DNA of 64,000 bases. It comes from Legionellales bacterium (lineage in GTDB: Bacteria; Pseudomonadota; Gammaproteobacteria; Berkiellales; Berkiellaceae). This document shows, piece by piece, positions 63,701 through 64,000 of the stretch; the stretch's first letter is position 1, and each line of letters starts with the position of its first letter. The position numbers and the translations under genes are program-made. Location: contig PANA01000001.1 of the NCBI GenBank assembly GCA_002708265.1, forward strand, positions 301,816 through 365,815. Direction: 5' to 3'. The notes beneath the pieces are model-generated. The model searched no databases and had not been told where the DNA came from. It saw only the letters and a list, made by a program, of their open reading frames with translations.

Positions 63701-64000
63701 ATTGTTGTTTAGATTATTTGCTCTATCAAAATATTGTTGAGCAGTCTGTGATTCTGCTTCATAAGTAGCGATAGTTTTTTCAAATGCCTTTTGATATTTT
63801 TCGTATATTGCTTGCAGGTCCGGATGTATTGAGCCTGGATTTTGCTCTGCTCGAGCGGGTGTTGCTTCCACAGATACTACAGATGCTTCATCAAGAGCAT
63901 TAGCAGTTGGTGTAGGGGCGTGTTCACTGACATGAGGAGCAGCGGGTTCGATTGCTAACGTATCTGAATGAGGCAAAGCGGGTCTTTCATTTCCAAGATC
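60758..64000 (-). CDS. Very large protein with four tandem helical repeats, 5' end beyond the window (effector candidate)
   Basis: The reading frame is open to the window edge, so the N-terminus may be outside; the first possible start inside is TTG 63976. Numbered from there, four related units of about 95-100 residues begin with a DL...Y/F...AF pattern (near 53, 189, 347 and 488). They end with V-x-x-W-x-(I/L/V)-P (near 150, 280, 440 and 580), each followed by a Pro/Arg-rich linker. A distinct C-terminal domain (about 640-1000) includes YIFGMSDQHHTS and VVIRINSIPSSVHPEDFTKAF. The final 60 residues are a Pro/Arg/Lys-rich tail. It has no signal peptide, membrane helix or known family. It may be a secreted effector or scaffold. 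Confidence 0.75.
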   Translation of the reverse strand, partial: DLGNERPALPHSDTLAIEPAAPHVSEHAPTPTANALDEASVVSVEATPARAEQNPGSIHPDLQAIYEKYQKAFEKTIATYEAESQTAQQYFDRANNLNNNGKPREAEKAHLFYTTALNNANEAILQATATKHTAYIEFLEYVSIPEIAASANVYVDRVKDWKIPKLLQSRRLQNNPVSAPQTGLLALGAPFSDPAHDLSSLFAGLKKAFDDAVNQNRTAAEHAADLLAKHKELVLSGPADRCSAAWDDYEKAVVAVNEHLNNAAAIKAKALAAFTNEGDAGKGYLNAVHEWKLPPKMPLEPRGTYIDLNVLAALNEPEPPALRHNRTPASETTASPLAIKWRPDPSALHPRLEDLDGPYQDFLERDKSIKQAFQTAVVSELASIEDQILVAHNSGKVDIAEAQYAEYLALLNMINEYPNLATQNKANAIHFFKAKTDHPEASRLLAQVNRWPPIDQLKPKSFEELTRRVPNPAHRTAHTGTVTPPLGRYTISNPDDLAGFYAKQLERFNAAIQEYERARDEAASLEQQARIIHKEGYLQDGADLLDKAKIRIDDANNHRATAGNIHKRTLAHLAQIDTPESKGFIEEVQNWSVPESLSYPAPLVARRHDSPPLPPRKRSTGVETGTNPHEGDLNVNEDPETFDDADKHDLDAIKRFLESARQFSSAVRAEGGENADFEYYKHEESKDGKYIFGMSDQHHTSIKGCLEPEHKDNAEYKKAFATRNKFAVEQVGDHSQTSLTAESIRKLAVDFDDGSLWQAISISHASVAARHAKQMGIKNPKVVIRINSIPSSVHPEDFTKAFARLAAGSMASGMQPAFDPKNLRKVYDKYATEFKEANPAQELPVFEEWILDTSGHFKAALIESTRVISQGINDPSLVALTKNNLNKLAENIFSIQLLENPAAFKGTDIGDYAIAVYRSQVLNESTPTNSKISLAHFAKMPIREESNLSQALQDYVTQMTLCHAVAGQGKPYPEIDKKSLELVVKHQAKQLSGIDAGALLTQLTQARQAVLQDLESNSITPTMIHGTGAHKARNARPITDSGAPPYVPSRNARKPTAGTPEGSPSQPGSQPPRAPKPLRK

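Noticed and set aside
1..64000. CRISPR arrays, insertion sequences, integrases or prophage genes
   Set aside because: No evenly spaced direct repeats, transposase or integrase motifs, or terminal inverted repeats with target duplications were seen on either strand.

Overview
The window is about 64 kb of densely packed, moderately AT-rich bacterial chromosome with little intergenic space. The gene set and gene orders are those of a gammaproteobacterium: yebC-ruvCAB-ybgC-tolQRAB-pal-cpoB, ffh-rpsP-rimM-trmD-rplS, dapA-bamC-purC and pilS-pilR. An isolated small membrane protein resembling IcmD/DotP of the Dot/Icm (type IVB) secretion system suggests a host-associated member of the Legionellales or a relative. 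So do a chlamydia-like tRNA-guanine transglycosylase paired with a YhhQ transporter, and several large proteins with no recognisable family. This placement is inference; there is no 16S rRNA in the window.

Layout. 1-0.7 kb: end of a cyanide-insensitive bd oxidase operon. 0.8-6.8 kb: FeS-type photolyase, then the leftward pilS-pilR pair with a FimT-like pilin and a SDR enzyme. 6.9-18.2 kb: one long rightward run for aspartyl-tRNA synthesis, folate and NAD precursors, Holliday junction processing and the Tol-Pal envelope machine. 18.2-31.8 kb: an accessory zone holding tRNA-Lys, queuosine salvage, uppP, endA, five large unknown proteins and the IcmD-like protein. 31.8-32.1 kb: a gene-free segment with paired DnaA boxes and an IHF-type site, built like a replication origin. 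32.1-38.9 kb: BepA-type protease, PerM-type permease, PhoH ATPase, gcvR, dapA, a miniature bamC and purC.

38.9-48 kb: a stress and resistance segment with an RND pump, an ABC-F protein behind a leader peptide and hairpin leader, umuDC and a ClC antiporter. 48-53.5 kb: corC-type and ypjD genes, then ffh and the rpsP-rimM-trmD-rplS operon. 53.6-60.7 kb: a compact operon that looks like a Gtr-type glycan-modification system with its own sugar-activation enzymes: class II aldolase, two-headed nucleotidyltransferase, GtrA flippase, GT2 transferase, a membrane glycosyltransferase fused to a uridine-kinase-like domain, and a HAD phosphatase, followed by dsbC. 60.8-64 kb: a very large protein with four tandem helical repeats that runs off the window.

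The observations most worth following are the glycan operon with its transferase-kinase fusion, the origin-like segment near 32 kb, the probable queuine (host base) salvage pair, the attenuator-like leader of the ABC-F gene, and the unknown large proteins, which are candidates for secreted effectors.
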